Below are positions 12,275 to 14,546 of a stretch of DNA of 14,546 bases, piece after piece. Positions within the stretch are counted from its first letter, which is position 1. The number at the start of each line of letters is the position of its first letter. The DNA lies in assembly GCA_964526565.1 (NCBI GenBank), contig CAZGMC010000105.1, forward strand, positions 1 through 14,546. Direction: 5' to 3'. Source of the DNA: CAZGMC01 sp964526565. Its GTDB lineage: Bacteria; Pseudomonadota; Alphaproteobacteria; DSM-16000; Inquilinaceae. The position numbers and the translations under genes were made by a program. The notes under the pieces are model-generated. The model did not search any database and was not told where the DNA came from. It saw only the letters and a list, made by a program, of their open reading frames with translations.

Positions 12275-13213
12275 ATGCCCCTGATCCTGCGCGATGCCGA
12301 GCCGCCGCCCGCCGACCTTGCGCCGATGGACGACCCGGCCGGTGAGGCGGCCCACCCGGCCATCGCTGCCGCCATCGCCCATCTGGTCGAGCACTATCCC
12401 GAACAGCCGCGGCTGGCCGACCTGGCCGCCGTCGCCGGGCTGCACCCGCACCACTTCCAGCGCGTGTTCCGGCGCTGGGCCGGGATCAGCCCCAAGCGGT
12501 TCGCCCAGCACCTGACCGTCGAGCACGCCAAGGCGCTGCTGCGGCGCAGCGAGAGCGTGCTGGGTGCGGCGCTCGAGGTCGGCCTGTCGGGGCCGGGGCG
12601 CCTGCACGACCTGTTCGTCGCCTGCGAGGCGATGACTCCCGGTGAGTACAAGGCCTGCGGCCGCGACCTGGTGGTCCGCTACGGCATCCACGACAGCCCG
12701 TTCGGGTCCATGCTGATCGGCACCACCGACCGCGGCATCTGCGCCCTGCGCTTCGTTGCACCGCCCGGCGCGCCTGGCAGCGGCGGCAGGATCCTGGACG
12801 ACCGGACGGTCGAGGACGTGCTGGCCGACTGGAGCGAGGCGACCCTGGTCCACGACCCGGCGGCGACGGCGCCGGTCGCGGCGCAGCTCGTTTGCCCCGA
12901 CAGCGGGGCGCCGCGTCAGCCGCTGCTGCTGCGCGGCACCAACTTCCAGATCAAGACGTGGCAGGCGCTGCTGTGCATTCCGCCCGGCGCCGTCGCCAGC
13001 TATCGGCAGGTGGCGGCGGCGATCGGCCAGCCGCAGGCGTCGCGGGCGGTCGGCCGGGCGGTCGGCGCCAACCCGGTGGCGCTGCTGATCCCCTGCCACC
13101 GCGTCATCCGCGAGACCGGCGCGCTGGGCGGCTATCGCTGGGGCACGCCGCGCAAGCGCGCTCTGCTGGCCTGGGAAGCGGGGCGGTGCGAGGCCGATGC
13201 CGGCGACGACTGA
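12275..13213 (+). CDS. Ada-like protein: AraC-type HTH domain fused to O6-alkylguanine-DNA alkyltransferase
   Basis: A 312-residue two-part protein. Residues about 30-128 form an AraC-type double helix-turn-helix (LADLAAVAGLHPHHFQRVFR, then ISPKRFAQHLTVEHAKALL and MTPGEYK). Residues about 133-303 are a methylated-DNA-protein cysteine methyltransferase with Cys274 in the LIPCHRVI active site, SRAVGRAVGANP before it and GGYRWG after it. It should accept methyl groups from O6-methylguanine on its own cysteine in a suicide reaction. The N-terminal Cys-rich zinc domain of full Ada, which senses methyl-phosphotriesters, is absent, so control by methylation must differ from the E. coli model. GGAG lies 7 bases before the ATG. 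It is convergent with usg across a strong hairpin. Confidence 0.94.
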   Translation: MPLILRDAEPPPADLAPMDDPAGEAAHPAIAAAIAHLVEHYPEQPRLADLAAVAGLHPHHFQRVFRRWAGISPKRFAQHLTVEHAKALLRRSESVLGAALEVGLSGPGRLHDLFVACEAMTPGEYKACGRDLVVRYGIHDSPFGSMLIGTTDRGICALRFVAPPGAPGSGGRILDDRTVEDVLADWSEATLVHDPAATAPVAAQLVCPDSGAPRQPLLLRGTNFQIKTWQALLCIPPGAVASYRQVAAAIGQPQASRAVGRAVGANPVALLIPCHRVIRETGALGGYRWGTPRKRALLAWEAGRCEADAGDD

Positions 13214-13224
13214 TCCGGACCGGG

Positions 13225-13266
13225 CGCGGGCGGCGCGGCGGCCGGTCGGGCGCCGCACCGCCCGCG
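13225..13266. terminator. strong hairpin between the convergent ada-like and usg genes
   Basis: CGCGGGCGG-c-GCGGC (13225-13239) pairs with GCCGC-a-CCGCCCGCG (13252-13266): 14 base pairs, one mismatch and a 12-base loop. It fills the 58-base gap between the two stop codons. It has no T-run on either strand, so it may work as a bidirectional stop only with Rho or as an mRNA end protector. Confidence 0.5.
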
Positions 13267-13271
13267 GCGCG

Positions 13272-13535
13272 TTACTGCAGCCGGAACTCGCCGTCGCAGA
13301 CCGTCAGCTCGGCCGGGCCGATTAGATCGGCGGTCGCGACCTTGACCGAATGCAGCTTGCCCTCGATCTCGCGGACCCAGAAGTCGAGGAACTTGTTGAG
13401 CCGCGGCAGCGATGGCACGTGGTCGAGCACCTGCCAGACGAAGCTTTGCAGCATGCCCGGGTGGTCGGGCAGGTGGTAGAGGATCTCGGCGGTGACGAGG
13501 CGGTAGCCGCGCAGTTGCAGGGCGAGATCGGACAT
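13272..13535 (-). CDS. usg: Usg-like family small protein
   Basis: An 87-residue protein. The ATG at 13535 follows a near-perfect AGGAGG at an 8-base spacing, so the longer open frame up to 13637 is not used. The sequence MSDLALQLRGYRL, TAEILYHLPDHP, LQSFVWQ, FLDFWVREIEGKLHSV and the ending DGEFRLQ match the Usg-like family, named after a gene next to trp genes in Caulobacter. The family is small, mostly alphaproteobacterial and of unknown function. Here it lies between an alkyltransferase gene and groESL rather than beside trp genes. It has no signal peptide or membrane segment and is probably cytosolic. Confidence 0.9.
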   Translation of the reverse strand: MSDLALQLRGYRLVTAEILYHLPDHPGMLQSFVWQVLDHVPSLPRLNKFLDFWVREIEGKLHSVKVATADLIGPAELTVCDGEFRLQ

Positions 13536-13599
13536 CGTCGGTTCCTCCTGGCCGGTCAGGGATGGCTCATGGCGGTCCCGGTGGTGGCTCCTCCTTGTT

Positions 13600-13619
13600 G
13601 ATGTCACAGTGTGATCATC
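13600..13619. promoter_or_regulatory. operator-like palindrome upstream of usg
   Basis: GATG-TCACA-g-TGTGA-t-CATC is an inverted repeat of 9-base arms with one bulged base. It lies about 65 bases before the usg ATG, in an unusually AT-rich patch, and resembles a dimeric repressor or activator site. No promoter boxes can be placed with confidence around it. Confidence 0.4.
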
Positions 13620-13728
13620 TTTCAAGATCGCTGACAAGAGTAAACGGCAATGTCTTCAGGGCGTTAGCAGCCTTCGCCCGAGACTGCTGCCAGCGGCTCT
13701 CAGCTGCGCGGCGAACCGTGCCCGGCCC

Positions 13729-13756
13729 TTGACCTGCACGTCTGTCCTTCTTAAAT
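13729..13756 (+). promoter_or_regulatory. groESL promoter
   Basis: TTGACC (13729-13734) and TTAAAT (13751-13756), 16 bases apart, fit a sigma-70 promoter just before CIRCE. CTTG followed by CTTAAAT also partly fits the alphaproteobacterial heat-shock sigma (RpoH) pattern, so dual recognition is possible. Confidence 0.6.
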
Positions 13757-13758
13757 GC

Positions 13759-13785
13759 TTGGCACTCGCCACCGGGGAGTGCTAA
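13759..13785. promoter_or_regulatory. CIRCE element, HrcA repressor binding site
   Basis: TTGGCACTC-N9-GAGTGCTAA matches the consensus TTAGCACTC-N9-GAGTGCTAA with a single change in the left arm. It lies immediately after the -10 box of groESL, where bound HrcA would block transcription; heat would relieve this. The hrcA gene itself is not in the window. Confidence 0.95.
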
Positions 13786-13788
13786 CAG

Positions 13789-13814
13789 CCCCGTCAGGCG
13801 TCCCCGTCAGGCGT
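13789..13814. repeat. 13-bp tandem duplication in the groES leader
   Basis: CCCCGTCAGGCGT occurs twice head to tail (13789-13801, 13802-13814), starting 3 bases after CIRCE. A shorter GCGTCAGGC follows at about 13838. It lengthens the untranslated leader and has no recognised role. Confidence 0.75.
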
Positions 13815-13881
13815 GAAGGCAAACCTCCACCAGACGACGCGTCAGGCATCACGCCGCACACAAGATCAAGGGAGTTCGATC

Positions 13882-14193
13882 ATGGGATTCCGTCCGCTGC
13901 ATGACCGGGTCCTCGTCCGCCGTATCGAGCAGGACGACAAGACCGCCGGCGGCATCATCATTCCCGACACCGCCAAGGAGAAACCGCAGGAGGGCGAGAT
14001 CATCGCTGTCGGCCCCGGCGCCCGTGACGAGACCGGCAAGATCGTCGAGCTGGACGTCAAGGCCGGCGACCGCGTGCTGTTCGGCAAGTGGTCGGGGACC
14101 GAAGTCAAGATCGACGGTCAGGAATACCTGATTATGAAGGAGTCCGACATCCTCGGCATCATCGACAAGGATAGCGCTGCCAAGGCCGCCTGA
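13882..14193 (+). CDS. groES: GroES co-chaperonin
   Basis: A 103-residue protein; family length is about 95-105. It forms the heptameric lid of the GroEL folding chamber. The start MGFRPLHDRVLVRR follows GGGAG at a 7-base spacing. The mobile loop that contacts GroEL is visible around GGIIIPDTAKEKP (23-35). The core block GEIIAVGPGARDE and the end VLFGKWSGTEVKIDGQEYL, then MKESDILGII, are standard. First gene of the CIRCE-controlled operon, with groEL 53 bases downstream. The open frame continues upstream to 13813, but that part is leader sequence. Confidence 0.98.
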   Translation: MGFRPLHDRVLVRRIEQDDKTAGGIIIPDTAKEKPQEGEIIAVGPGARDETGKIVELDVKAGDRVLFGKWSGTEVKIDGQEYLIMKESDILGIIDKDSAAKAA

Positions 14194-14246
14194 GCCGCCG
14201 GTTCGCCCACCCCCGTGATACCAGACCCGACGGAGGTATTTTCGCC

Positions 14247-14546
<300 letters not shown>

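Noticed and set aside
13561..13600. Leader peptide before usg
   Set aside because: An AAGGAGGAG on the minus strand is followed by the four-codon frame ATG AGC CAT CCC TGA, but the spacing is about 17 bases and the frame holds no regulatory codon run.
13536..13637. N-terminal extension of Usg from the start at 13637
   Set aside because: The ATG at 13535 has a near-perfect AGGAGG at the right spacing and the conserved family sequence begins there.

Overview
The window reads as high-GC chromosomal DNA of an alphaproteobacterium, most likely a Rhodospirillales-type lineage. Reasons: the metX-metW pair, a chorismate mutase/hisC/tyrC aromatic block, three families I know mainly from alphaproteobacteria (DUF2125, DUF2244 and the Usg-like family), and a CIRCE-controlled groESL. 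It looks like core genome. I see no transposase, integrase, phage gene, tRNA, rRNA or CRISPR array.

Layout. Positions 1-1717 (minus strand) carry metX and then metW, fused by a 1-base stop/start overlap; metW runs off the left edge. A short divergent promoter region separates them from a three-gene plus-strand operon (1871-4751): chorismate mutase, a HisC-type aminotransferase and prephenate/arogenate dehydrogenase. The operon is joined by two 4-base ATGA overlaps and covers the chorismate-to-tyrosine branch. A probable terminator and a 120-bp REPIN-like inverted repeat follow. Positions 4998-8103 (minus strand) hold a membrane-anchored DUF2125 protein and, upstream of it, a YejA-like peptide-binding protein of an ABC transporter whose permease and ATPase genes are absent here. 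The binding-protein gene has a (GGCCGG)6 tract in its N-terminal coding region.

Positions 8104-8352 are a divergent intergenic region with four 16-bp tandem repeats upstream of ppa (inorganic pyrophosphatase). Next on the plus strand come a Bcr/CflA-type MFS exporter and a small cupin protein. The cupin gene converges on nth (endonuclease III, minus strand), and the two stop codons share one CTAG palindrome. A palindrome-rich divergent region separates nth from a DUF2244 membrane protein that may be translated from a leaderless mRNA. It is followed by an Ada-like protein (AraC-type DNA-binding domain plus O6-alkylguanine alkyltransferase domain), a strong hairpin, the convergent usg gene, and the CIRCE-groES-groEL heat-shock operon, which is cut by the right edge.

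Functionally the window is a set of housekeeping modules: methionine synthesis, tyrosine synthesis, peptide uptake, pyrophosphate hydrolysis, DNA repair (nth, ada-like) and chaperonins. No obviously new multi-gene system is visible. The most unusual items are the chorismate mutase with a vestigial prephenate dehydratase/ACT tail, the three kinds of repeat (REPIN-like element, GGCCGG tract, 16-mer array), and the structured nth/DUF2244 intergenic region.
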